Assembly (NCBI RefSeq): GCF_009664975.1
Contig: NZ_WJXB01000006.1
Coordinates: forward strand, 1-64,000
Direction of reading: 5' to 3'
From: Paenibacillus monticola
GTDB taxonomy: Bacteria > Bacillota > Bacilli > Paenibacillales > Paenibacillaceae
DNA length: 64,000 nucleotides
The notes under the pieces: model-generated
The model's database searches: none
Told to the model about the DNA's origin: nothing
The model's input: only the letters and a program-made list of their open reading frames with translations
In this document: piece by piece, positions 27,365-37,600 of the stretch
Position numbering within the stretch: the first letter of the stretch is position 1
How the letters are laid out: each line of letters opens with the position of its first letter
Program-made: the position numbers and the translations under genes

Positions 27365-30211
27365 TTAGTTAACCGTTATCTTATCTACGGTTATAGTAGC
27401 AACATCATTGTAATAGACTCTGTATTCTAATTGATGGTTGAGAGTGGTTTGGTTAAATGACAGCGTGAAATTCTGGTACTGGTTCGCTGATGTAAACTGC
27501 TGTCTTAATATATTCTGCGAAGCCACAGATACCCCTGCTGTCGCATCCCATACATCAATGGAAGCCACCTGCAGGTTATTTAAGGTGTTGTTATCTACCT
27601 TCAACTTGAAAGTAACGCTTCGATTACCGATCGGCACATTAGAATCATAAGGTCCATATACCATATGACTTGCATTGTCTTGGGTAGGATTAGCTTCCCA
27701 GCCGTCCCCAACCGCACGTCCTGCGCCATATCCTAAGACCGTGCCTTCAGCTTCATATTTACCTAGGCTGGTTGTTGTCGTAACCTTATCAATACTAATC
27801 TTTGCATTATCCTTGTAGCCTGCTCTGAATTCCAACGGATGGCCAGCGACGTTAGTGTAGCTCAAGCTGAAATCCTGGTAAGAATCATTAGCTTTGAACT
27901 GGTTTCTGTAGATATCAAAGGCTGCCAAATCCTGCCCCGTTGTACCATCTCTTACATCAAGTCTAATTACTTTATCGTTAGCACCCACAATGGAATCAAT
28001 CTTCATTTTGAAGGTAGTCGTAAGTGGACCTGCCGGGAATGTGGTAACATATGGACCCCACAGCATAAATCCTGCATTGTCTTGGGCTACATTGGCCGAC
28101 CATGAATCGCCGTCTACCCGGCCTACATCATGGCTAAATGGTGTTGTGGCATAGCTGGTATTCTCTGCTTCATAAGTTTTGACAACCGTTGACGGATCGA
28201 CAGGCAAGTTGTTATTTTCCCTCATAAGCTGGAAGTAGTTATCCGGTGTTACGAAAACAATGTCGGTATTGCTGTTAAAATGATTCACTGCATTTACTAA
28301 CATCTGGTAGGATACGTCCCATGGATTTGCTTGGATCGATACAAATTTTGGAGCCGTCCCATTCCACCCTGCGACCGCGCCACTTATTTCGGAAATTACA
28401 GTAGCTTCTGAATAACAATAAGTAGCGTTAAGTGCCTGTGCTGGCAAAATATTATTATATTGCGTAATCTGGCCACCTGACTTCATGCCTGTCAATCCCA
28501 AGAGTGAAGGTGCATTCGTGGCAAAGCTATTCCCGACATTTGTGTTAATTCCGCCAACGATTGTGTTCCAAACTGTAATTACTTTTAGACCTGAACGGTT
28601 GGAATAGTCATTACTAAGTGCAACATAGTTATCAAGATAGGCTTGATTTTCCCAAAAATTCGGATACGTATATCCAACCCCTGTTGGCCCGCCTATCAAG
28701 TTGTCATTCGGCGTAGCCGAATTGTATAGGTAGTTCAATACTCCGGGCATGGCATCCAGCATAGCAGGTGATACTGTCCAACCTACCGGAATCGTACCCC
28801 TGAGAGGATTATCCCACAGCCAGCTTGTTTTAAAACGATGCTCTAAATACTGTAGATTATCTCCATCGCTTAATATCAATGAGATATATATTTTGTTTCG
28901 TAACACCGGCTTATTAGCAAGTGGCTTCACATTGACAGCTCTCGAAGTCCCACCAAAAACAGTCAAATTGGAAGCGAAGTCGCTTGCAATCGTAGTAACC
29001 CCATACTCTGATGTTCTAGTTACGCCTACGCCTTCATCCGGCCACCAGCCCATATACGTTCCGGTTCCATCGTGCGGCATAGAAGAAAGAAACTGTCTTA
29101 ACACGGCATCTTCTGCAGGCACACTCGGATTAAGCCATATCGCGGCAGCCCCTACGGAAGTGGCATAATCACGTAGGAACCCTTTGATTTGCGGGTTCAA
29201 TCCGACAATGACCTTATGAGACACCTGTGACCAATAATTATTATATAAATACTCATACACTTGAACTTTAGTCGTAAACATTCCGCGCAAATCGTTCAGT
29301 ATGGGCAGGTTGTAAGGTGCAGTGGTTAACTTGGATACCAATGAAGGCGCAGCTACAATACCCCCATTCAGAGAAGCAATCGTTGTAGCTAAATTAACGG
29401 TGTCCGGGACCGCTTCATCGTAGATCACGATACCGTTGATCTCATTTCTATATTTGGTAATGAGACTATAGTTGTCTGTCACATCCGTGTATCCTAAACC
29501 TAGTGTATTTAACCAATTATATTTCCCATCCTCCCCCCGAACAGCATTGTCATAGGTGTAAATTCGGGGTTGGGTTTTATTAACCAAGCCTTTTAGGGTA
29601 GAGAAAAGAACAGCATCATCTTCCATTGACTTCGGATTTGTACCCACGGCACCCGCCCGGACAAAGGACCCTCCATACCAGAACACCCTAAATTCGAGAG
29701 CATGCCCTGCTGTAGGATTGTTGAATGTGAGATTAAAAGTCTGCATGGTGTAAGTACCAGTCCACTCCTGCCTTGTTATATCTCTGGCAGCCAAAGTCTG
29801 TCCGGAAGTATTATCTCTTACATCAATCCTCACGATCGCGTCGTTATTGGCGGTATTGTTATCAACGGCCAATTCAAAGAATGCCGAATTGGTTCCTGTG
29901 GGAATATCTGTTTCATAGGGTCCATAGATCATAAAATTATTCCCAGGATCAATACCGGTTTGTACAATCCAATTATTTCCGTCTAGATGACCGGTCGAAT
30001 GCGATACTTCTGTACCATTTGACTGATATTTGAATTCCGTTATTGTATCCATTACATCAAGTGTAGCTGCAGGAGTCGGAAACGAAGGGAGAACCTGTCC
30101 TGAAGGCCAACTAATCGCTGCTTTCGCAAAAGGTACGGATACCGTCAAATTCACGGTCGCGACTAACATAATGACAATGAGTAACATTAGACCCGTTTTC
30201 TTTGATTTCAT
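27365..30211 (-). CDS. Secreted GxGYxYP putative glycoside hydrolase with three repeated modules
   Basis: 948 residues. A signal peptide (core LMLLIVIMLVATVNLTVSV, AKA at the end) marks it as exported. The central domain carries the signature GVGYTYP of the GxGYxYP family, a putative glycoside hydrolase family. A roughly 110-residue module occurs three times: once after the signal peptide and twice in tandem at the C-terminus. Each copy has an E-x or Y start, G-x-x-DG, a W, a YGPY or WGPY motif near the middle, then IDVRD or IDVWD. These look like beta-sandwich carbohydrate-binding modules. RBS AGGAGG; a perfect cre box lies just upstream. It would act on polymer outside the cell, upstream of the cytoplasmic enzymes. 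Confidence 0.85.
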   Translation of the reverse strand: MKSKKTGLMLLIVIMLVATVNLTVSVPFAKAAISWPSGQVLPSFPTPAATLDVMDTITEFKYQSNGTEVSHSTGHLDGNNWIVQTGIDPGNNFMIYGPYETDIPTGTNSAFFELAVDNNTANNDAIVRIDVRDNTSGQTLAARDITRQEWTGTYTMQTFNLTFNNPTAGHALEFRVFWYGGSFVRAGAVGTNPKSMEDDAVLFSTLKGLVNKTQPRIYTYDNAVRGEDGKYNWLNTLGLGYTDVTDNYSLITKYRNEINGIVIYDEAVPDTVNLATTIASLNGGIVAAPSLVSKLTTAPYNLPILNDLRGMFTTKVQVYEYLYNNYWSQVSHKVIVGLNPQIKGFLRDYATSVGAAAIWLNPSVPAEDAVLRQFLSSMPHDGTGTYMGWWPDEGVGVTRTSEYGVTTIASDFASNLTVFGGTSRAVNVKPLANKPVLRNKIYISLILSDGDNLQYLEHRFKTSWLWDNPLRGTIPVGWTVSPAMLDAMPGVLNYLYNSATPNDNLIGGPTGVGYTYPNFWENQAYLDNYVALSNDYSNRSGLKVITVWNTIVGGINTNVGNSFATNAPSLLGLTGMKSGGQITQYNNILPAQALNATYCYSEATVISEISGAVAGWNGTAPKFVSIQANPWDVSYQMLVNAVNHFNSNTDIVFVTPDNYFQLMRENNNLPVDPSTVVKTYEAENTSYATTPFSHDVGRVDGDSWSANVAQDNAGFMLWGPYVTTFPAGPLTTTFKMKIDSIVGANDKVIRLDVRDGTTGQDLAAFDIYRNQFKANDSYQDFSLSYTNVAGHPLEFRAGYKDNAKISIDKVTTTTSLGKYEAEGTVLGYGAGRAVGDGWEANPTQDNASHMVYGPYDSNVPIGNRSVTFKLKVDNNTLNNLQVASIDVWDATAGVSVASQNILRQQFTSANQYQNFTLSFNQTTLNHQLEYRVYYNDVATITVDKITVN

Positions 30212-30234
30212 TTACTTACCTCCTAAAATAGTCT

Positions 30235-30248
30235 TGTAAGCGTTATCA
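30235..30248. promoter_or_regulatory. cre box (CcpA site) upstream of the GxGYxYP gene
   Basis: TGTAAGCGTTATCA matches TGWAANCGNTNWCA fully and sits 24-37 bases upstream of the start codon, within or just after the promoter, a position that fits repression by CcpA during growth on glucose. Confidence 0.7.
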
Positions 30249-30376
30249 TAATGCTTGAAGAAGAACAAATCATGTGCAACGGTTTATATCCAGAAGGAGC
30301 GAGCTGCCGTATTGTCCAATAATTCGGGCATAACAGCATACTTGCTCCTAATTGCCAAGCATGTAAAGCCTTTTGT

Positions 30377-32404
30377 TTAAAAAGCCTTCTTGCCAGCCTT
30401 CGCCCACTTGTCCTTCAGGAGTTTGATATAGATTCCGCCTACAACGCTGCGATGCTGAAAATTAATCTGCCGGGCTGTATTCGTGTCATACCAATCCGAA
30501 AAGGGCACGCGGTCCAGCGTTTCATTTAATGCGTCCCATAAGGGTTCAATCAAGCTGACGAAATCCTCCCGCTCGGAGGCTAGCGAGGCCGCCCAAACGA
30601 GCCAATCCGCCTTGGTATAGGCTGCTCTGCTATCCATCGGAATCCCGTATTTATCCTGCTTCTTTAAGTACCAGGAGACTTCTTTTTGAATGATGGTTTC
30701 ATCAAATATATGTGTGTCAAAGAGGATATCCCAGATCAGATTATACTTCAGGCTCCACGTGCCATCCTGGCCGAAAGCAAGCTTATAATGATCCTGATCA
30801 CTAGCAAGTTCCTCCCATTTAATCGCCATCTCTTTAGCCGCTTTCTTATAGCGTTCAGCTTCAGCAGAATGTCCCATCATTCCCTTAAGAATGGCATAGC
30901 TCGCTACGCCCATAATAGCCTTTACCGATAAATTGGCGTTTCGGGCCAAGTGTCCGGCAAAGTCATCTGTGCATAATTGATTCTCAGGATCGAGCCCGTA
31001 CTCCAGCAAATAATCGGCCCAACTGGACAAAAGCTCCCCGTGTTCTGCTGCGAAATCGGCATGACCATCCGTCAAACAGACCGCGGCTGCCATAATCAAC
31101 ATGTTGCCGCATTCCTCTACCGGCATCTGCCCTTCTCTGGCATTCTCCGCATAAACCTGACCATTGGCAATTGGATACTGGCCGACATCATGTGGCGCAA
31201 ATTCGAACGGCCAAGCCTCACTGCGCGCGTATTTAAAGATCGGTCTCATCATGGCTTTAACTAGTTCGGGATTATAGAGCAGGAACAACGGAATCGAGGG
31301 ATAACTCACATCAACTGTAGCAATACAGCCATTGCTATAGCATTCCTTGGACATAAACAGGAGCTTACCCTCACGATCTGCCACCAGCTTGTGTGCAGCA
31401 ATAGCCTGCCGATAAGCCAGCACCAGCAGCTCTGCGTATTTCTCTCCGCCTGCAAGCACACCATCGGTCCACAGCTTTTGGTCGAATTCCGTACACCGCT
31501 GCATGAGTTCAGGATACTCTCCGAACGCAGCGGCGATCATCCCGAGGGCAGTCATTCCGCTCTTTTTCCAGTAGGCCTTCAGCTTATCACCGAAATACTC
31601 AATGGCATAAACATCATCATAAGCCAGCACGAACAGATTTGAAACCTCGGCAGCACCCACTTCCCCGCAATCCCAAGTACAGGCCAAGACAGGCTGATGA
31701 TCGCGAACAGCTTGCGGCATACCCCCTTTATGGACGGGGACAATCTCACCATTACGCACAAATTGCTTTCTGATTTCAGCCGAATCCAGATAGGTTCGCG
31801 TTTCAGGGGATTGTTCAACAGCCAGATAGAACTGACCCCAATCCATACGCAAATCGTCCCCGGAACGGTTTAAGTAAGCTTGTTCCTCATGACTCACCTC
31901 AAGGATAGCCAGTTGGCCCTCCTCATGCCGCTGCCAAAGAACCCGCTGCTCACTGGAATCGACGCACCATTCTGCGGTGACATCGAAGTAAATATGCACG
32001 TTATGAGGTTTGCCATCCACCGCACAGACGGAAAGCTGCACATATGAGGCCGGTCTTGATAAGAGCTCCAGGTTATCCATCAGTAGCGGCGTGGTAAAGC
32101 GCACCTGCAAGCGAATCCCCGCTTCTTCATATTCATAGGTGCTGGAGAGAGAGGTTAGTTGAACATTTTGCTGCTTCATTGCCTGCGGTTCGGTGTAGTA
32201 GTTCTCCGCATTCGGCTCTACCCGGCCGGCAAATCGATAGGGATTCCCGTCAATGATCACTAATCCCGTCATTGCATTTCGTTTACCGGTCCAATGTCTT
32301 GTAAAGTCGTCACTCAAACTGTCAGCCATCGACCATACGCTAAAATACGGATCAACCGTCACCAAAGGTATTGCTGGAGGGCGTATTGTACTCTTCATCT
32401 TCAT
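30377..32404 (-). CDS. DUF4965/glutaminase GtaA-like protein
   Basis: 675 residues beginning MKMKSTIRPPAIPLVTVDPY. The run of PPAIPLVTVDPYFSVWS, TRHWTGKRNAMTGLVIIDG and, later, YSNGCIATVDVSYPSIPLFLLYNPEL is typical of the DUF5127/DUF4965/DUF1793 family, whose fungal members are called glutaminase A. No signal peptide. The C-terminal half resembles an alpha/alpha toroid, as in many glycosidases. Start ATG 32404 lies 17 bases after the stop of the previous gene, with GGAG ten bases upstream; upstream in-frame codons overlap that gene. In a sugar-import locus a glycosidase activity is as plausible as glutaminase; the substrate is unknown. Confidence 0.75.
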   Translation of the reverse strand: MKMKSTIRPPAIPLVTVDPYFSVWSMADSLSDDFTRHWTGKRNAMTGLVIIDGNPYRFAGRVEPNAENYYTEPQAMKQQNVQLTSLSSTYEYEEAGIRLQVRFTTPLLMDNLELLSRPASYVQLSVCAVDGKPHNVHIYFDVTAEWCVDSSEQRVLWQRHEEGQLAILEVSHEEQAYLNRSGDDLRMDWGQFYLAVEQSPETRTYLDSAEIRKQFVRNGEIVPVHKGGMPQAVRDHQPVLACTWDCGEVGAAEVSNLFVLAYDDVYAIEYFGDKLKAYWKKSGMTALGMIAAAFGEYPELMQRCTEFDQKLWTDGVLAGGEKYAELLVLAYRQAIAAHKLVADREGKLLFMSKECYSNGCIATVDVSYPSIPLFLLYNPELVKAMMRPIFKYARSEAWPFEFAPHDVGQYPIANGQVYAENAREGQMPVEECGNMLIMAAAVCLTDGHADFAAEHGELLSSWADYLLEYGLDPENQLCTDDFAGHLARNANLSVKAIMGVASYAILKGMMGHSAEAERYKKAAKEMAIKWEELASDQDHYKLAFGQDGTWSLKYNLIWDILFDTHIFDETIIQKEVSWYLKKQDKYGIPMDSRAAYTKADWLVWAASLASEREDFVSLIEPLWDALNETLDRVPFSDWYDTNTARQINFQHRSVVGGIYIKLLKDKWAKAGKKAF

Positions 32405-32420
32405 CCTGATCCATCTCCAA

Positions 32421-34604
32421 TCATTGTTTGTTAATCTGAATACGTACGCTCCCTGCCTGATGCTCGTAACGGATAAGCAGGGTTTGGGTCTCCGCATCCC
32501 ACACAAAAGGAAGTGCGGCTTCCTGCCCGTTAACATGGATCGTTGCACTCACCGGTTTAGCTGAACAGTAGATTCTCGCTGCTGCACGTACAGCTTGCGG
32601 CCCTTTGACGAAGAATACGATTTCTCGCGAATCCTCTGTGAAGCCCTCTGTTCTCGATGAAGCTGCGATAATTCCATGGTTACCCGCATGCTCATATTCG
32701 AGGTCATACAAGAGGCCCTGTTGACCCGGCTCTATCGTGACATGGCGTACAATTGGCAACTCGGAATCAAACAGATTCACATAACAACCCTTTAAGTCCA
32801 GAGAATGCTCATGGATGGACTCTTTCATTACTGATGCTATGACATAAGGGCCTCGCCGCAGCATGAAGTAATTGGCAGGTGTCCAGCTTATTCGAGGATC
32901 ATTTAAGCCAGCCATCGCTTTCCGCACCCCATCACGGAATCTGTTTCCCGCAACTGCACTCTCCGCAAAACTTTCCGGTCGAACCGGTAAATACAGCAGC
33001 AATCCCTTGCCAATCGCCGTCATGCCTCCTGGAGAATCAGGAGATAGTCCCAGACATTCAAAGAGATGCTCGCGCGGGGATTGATAGTGACGTTTGCCTT
33101 GGTTCCACCATTCCTTAACCTGATGATACGGATCACTGTCATCACCGACATAGATCAAGGCCCCACCATCCCTAACCCATTGTGCCAGTGCACTGTGAAG
33201 ATCGGGGTACTCCGGCTTCATAAACTCATAACTCAGAATCAACAAGCGATACTCATCCAGATAACTTGGGAACCGTCTAACATTATCGAGCTGTACTGGT
33301 CTTACTGGCAGGCCATGTTTGACTAACGGAAGCGTTAATCCATAAAAAGATGAAAAGTTCAGTAAATCAAGCGCATATTCATCCGTCAGCTCAACCTCGT
33401 TCGTCCCGTCATACTTTAACATGCTGCCAGCGGTTTCTACCCCTGTACGCATACGTTGATACATGGCCGAATCCGCCAATAGGACGCCTACTTTGACATC
33501 GTTGCCAATGACGTGAATATCCGGTTGATCCATATTGCCAAGCGCATGTATCAGAGTTAGCAGCACGGTCGCGTAGTCGACAGGAATCCCTTCCTTGCCG
33601 GAACCGTCTGCACCCGGATATTGCCCCTCGAAGATCCGTTTGGGCCAAGGGGCAACCTCATAATGAGATACACCGGGATGCAGCAGGGATGCCGTCAGCG
33701 TCTTGAAATAATTCACTCTGTAGTCCTCCCAAGTATGTTTGGGATCATCTTCAATAGGGTCGTGTAGGAACCACATTCGGCGATCGGTTCCACGTACCAA
33801 CTCCTGCATGATTCCATATTCCAGGAAGGCAGTTTCAAAGGTTCTCTCCGCGCGAACGCCTTCATAAACGTTGGCTGTGCGGGAGGTTCCGGTCCATATT
33901 TGGGCGATATACCCATTGATGGAGGGCAGATCAAGCAGCCGCGATTCCGGACTGACAATTCTCCACTGCGTATAATTAATCAAGCTGTGTGTCGGCACAA
34001 AAAACCGCAGGGGTCGATCATAGCGAACCAGCGAATATTCCTTGAGTGCTGAACAAAGTCGATCCAGACATCTTGCGTACAAATAGGCTTTGAGCTTGGA
34101 GGCATGATACTGGGCATTCTCTGATTCGTGCGGTGGAATCCATGGCTCGTTATAATAATTGCGCCATTCCCGTTTAAAGGCCTCAGAGTACCCACCTTCC
34201 ACCCAAAATTCCGGCTCCTCCAGATGAATGGCATCCACTCCCGCATCTACAGCAGGACGAATCTGTTGGATCAAATAATCAGAGTAAGCAACCGTAGGTA
34301 CCATGTATGGGATGTCAACCGAGGTTCCATGGATGATATTCTCACCATCCTTATATCTTTGCGCTTCGTCCCAGTGGGACCGGCCATCAAATTGGCCATT
34401 CAAGTAATCCTGATAGCCACCCCAGGATACTCCTGTCATCAAGTGGACCTGATAGCCCTGTGCTTTCCATTGTTGAATCCGATCTGGCATTGATGAATTA
34501 ATTCCGTAAACCATCACAAAATCTGTCTGCAGATCGTAATCCTCTCCATAAGCGCTGCCTTCCTGAAACCCGGTATGCTCTTCCTCCCGACTCCTTCTCT
34601 TCAT
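32421..34604 (-). CDS. Unclassified putative glycosidase, TIM-barrel-like
   Basis: About 728 residues, no signal peptide. I cannot place it in a named family. What can be seen: an N-terminal segment with barrel-like strands (DFVMVYGINSSM, VHLMTGVSWGGY), an acidic cluster AIHLEEPEFWVEGGYSEAF near residue 115 that looks like a catalytic-glutamate strand of GH42-like A-clan enzymes, MWFLHDPIEDDPKHTW near residue 280, a Rossmann-like middle domain with ALIYVGDDSDPYHQ (as in GH42-type trimerisation domains) and a beta-rich C-terminus. It lies in the operon between GH38 mannosidase and the glutaminase-like gene. I use ATG 34604, nine bases after GGGGG, rather than ATG 34613 with no spacing. Confidence 0.6.
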   Translation of the reverse strand: MKRRSREEEHTGFQEGSAYGEDYDLQTDFVMVYGINSSMPDRIQQWKAQGYQVHLMTGVSWGGYQDYLNGQFDGRSHWDEAQRYKDGENIIHGTSVDIPYMVPTVAYSDYLIQQIRPAVDAGVDAIHLEEPEFWVEGGYSEAFKREWRNYYNEPWIPPHESENAQYHASKLKAYLYARCLDRLCSALKEYSLVRYDRPLRFFVPTHSLINYTQWRIVSPESRLLDLPSINGYIAQIWTGTSRTANVYEGVRAERTFETAFLEYGIMQELVRGTDRRMWFLHDPIEDDPKHTWEDYRVNYFKTLTASLLHPGVSHYEVAPWPKRIFEGQYPGADGSGKEGIPVDYATVLLTLIHALGNMDQPDIHVIGNDVKVGVLLADSAMYQRMRTGVETAGSMLKYDGTNEVELTDEYALDLLNFSSFYGLTLPLVKHGLPVRPVQLDNVRRFPSYLDEYRLLILSYEFMKPEYPDLHSALAQWVRDGGALIYVGDDSDPYHQVKEWWNQGKRHYQSPREHLFECLGLSPDSPGGMTAIGKGLLLYLPVRPESFAESAVAGNRFRDGVRKAMAGLNDPRISWTPANYFMLRRGPYVIASVMKESIHEHSLDLKGCYVNLFDSELPIVRHVTIEPGQQGLLYDLEYEHAGNHGIIAASSRTEGFTEDSREIVFFVKGPQAVRAAARIYCSAKPVSATIHVNGQEAALPFVWDAETQTLLIRYEHQAGSVRIQINKQ

Positions 34605-34618
34605 TGCTTCCATCCCCC

Positions 34619-37600
34619 TTACGCATTAACAAGATGATGTAGCTGAACACGAATGGTCTTAATCTCAAAAGGTGTAAAATGTAATTCCGCCTGAGAATCG
34701 TTACTCTGCAGGACCCCGATCGGGTTCTCCATCAAATCTGCTTCCTCAATGGAAAGGCACTCCAGACCGAAGGAAATGACCCCTCGCGCCTCCGTCCCGG
34801 CCGTTTCGTACAGACGAATGATCAAATGATTGCTGTCCTCCGCTTTTTTTACGGATTCCACCATTACATAAGGATGGTCGATTTGAATCAACTGTATAGG
34901 TTCACATTTCGTCGCCTCTGTCTGATGCGCTTCAACTATAGTCAAAGGAGTATTTAGTTCATAACCTTTTCGGTATACGATTGCCTGAATGAAATTTCCC
35001 GCATGCGGATACAAAGCATAAGTAAATTTGTGCTGTGCTCTATCTGCAGTGGGGTCTGGATAAGCAGGACTTCTGAGCAAATTTAGATCAAGAACATTGT
35101 GCAGAACGCTATATCCGTATTTGCAGTCATTCAGCAATGCTACACCATAATCCGGCTGTGAAAGGTCGATATATTGATGTGCGCAAATCTCATCCTTGGC
35201 AAATTCGATCAAGGTATTACGAGTGGTTGGCCGCTTTATATAGCCAAATTGGATTTCACAATTGACTTGATCGCTGGATACGCTGGTAGGAAAGGATACA
35301 CGCAGCATTTTGCCCGATTCCCGCCAGTCCACCTCGGTTTCGAACTCAATCGTCGAACCGCCCATAGTCAAAACAATCTTCTGCACGAGTATAGATTCAC
35401 CATAGTGATACTCTTGCTCGACAACTGCCGTTGGCCCCACTACATGGGCTGTACTTCTCACCAGCCTCATGGCTCCGGCAACCGTCTCGCGGTAATCATG
35501 CGGAAAGTCCCATGCATCCCCATTATCATGGTAAATCATAAAGACATTTGCTTGGGTTCCTGGGCGAATGGCCTCTCGACTCAGCAGCTTATCGTACACA
35601 GAGACAATACTGCCGTTCTCGTCGAAGATGACCTTCAGCTTTTCATTCTCCAGCTCGTGCTCGCTCGCCATCAACCCTGCAACAGACATCACATGAACAG
35701 AATCTTCAAGGGATCTATAACTCATTGCAGGGACGCTGGCTAAATGCCATTTGCCGTTCCATTCCACCCACTCCTGCCGTTCCCAGGGCAGCGAATTAAA
35801 GATGAAGGGTTGCTTGGACCCTCCTGACAGGCTAGCAATTTCTTCAAAGGTATCTTTCGCCATCGTGCGAACCTCTGCGAGCAGTAAGGCATAACGCTCA
35901 AGCGACTCGTCATACACTCTCGTAATCGAGGAACCCGGCAAAATATCATGGAACTGGTAGAGTAAGACTTCCTTCCAGATCTCTTCAAGCCTTGCTGCGG
36001 GATAGGAACCTCCGTGGACGGCCCATAGCAGCGATGCTGCATACTCCAGCTCCCTGAGGGCTTTTTCCATCTTCCGGTTATACCATTTATTGCGCCCTTG
36101 TGTGGTTAACGTCCCCTGATGCTTCTCCAGGTACAGTTCTCCCTTATACGTCTGGAAGCGTGAGGCCTCTTGATCCAGCCGGTGGAAAAAGTCGATAGAC
36201 GGCTCTTGAATTACCGGTGGGACACCGGATAGATTCTTCACACGAGCCAATCGCTCCAAATGCTCTTCACCAGGACCGCCTCCCCCGTCGCCGATACCAA
36301 ATAGCATAAGGGCATACGCGGACACATTCCTGTCTAAGTAGCTGTTCTCAATCTTAACGAGTGACCTTGGCGCAGCAGGACTGTTATAGGTATCCTCCGG
36401 AGGAAGATGTGTCAACACCTGAGTACCGTCAATTCCTTCCCAGATAAAGCTGTGATGCGGGTGTGTATTATATTCACTCCATGACAATTTCTGGGTCATC
36501 ATATAATCAACCCCCGACTTTTTTAACAACTGAGGAAGGCTCCCCGAATAGCCAAAAACGTCTGGCAGCCACAGTACTTTCATTTCCTGACCAAATTCCT
36601 GTTGAAAAAAGCGTTTTCCATATAAGATTTGCCGCACAAGTGCTTCGCCACCAGAGATATTTGTGTCCGGTTCAACCCACATTGCACCCTGAGGTTCCCA
36701 GCGGCCTTCTCGTATGCGTTCCTTTATCTTGTCGTACAGCAATGGATAACTTTCCTTCATCCATTGATAAAGCTGCGGTTGGCTTGCTCCAAACCTGTAA
36801 TCTGGATACTTTTCCATATTGTACAGCGCTGTCGAGAACGTACGCGCACCCTTGCGAATCGTTTCCCGAATTGGCCACAACCAGGCAAGGTCCATATGGG
36901 CATGTCCGATTGCACTTATCGTCACGGAGGGATCTCCCCCGCGTTTACTCAGTTCCCCGTTTATTCGCTCGCTTGCACGGCGAACATTATCCGTATTCAT
37001 CTCTGTCAATTGATTCGCTGCATCATATAAGCATTGATAGATTTGCGTCTTTCTGGCGCTGGTTTCCGGCAACTGCTCAGCTAAATCGATCAACACTTCA
37101 AAGTCATAGTACAGACTTCGTGTTTCCTCATAACAAACAGCAATAACAGCTTCCTTTAATCTGCCGCTGCGATAATTGCCGAATAGATCATTGCAGCCTC
37201 CATCTGCCCATAGGTTAATAACTTCCCCACCCTCTGCAGACGGGCTGATATCTACGACTCTTTTGCCGGGAAGCCCCAGGATGTAATCGAATTGCGAGTT
37301 GATGTTGGTTAGCCCCTGGCAAGGAGTCCCTTCGTGATCCACTAGGCAAAGCTCTCCATTCACATCGATCAGGAGGACAATTTTGCGGCCAGCCTGTGCT
37401 TCGGGGACCTTTCCTTCAAAGTGAAACCACGCACAGTCCCACAAGTCTCCCCACTTATCTCCCGGCTCCAACTTTATTTGTTGTCCGGATGTCCGCTCCG
37501 TATAAGCGACGGGCTCCGGGGTTACCCAGGCCGTTACTGACAATAAAGCTATCGGCTCATAAATAGATTGTTCCAATTGCGACATCGCAAACTTAGCCTT

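Noticed and set aside
32404..32548. 48-codon N-terminal extension of the DUF4965 protein
   Set aside because: It overlaps the end of the previous gene and is not family-like; ATG 32404 has a proper ribosome binding site.
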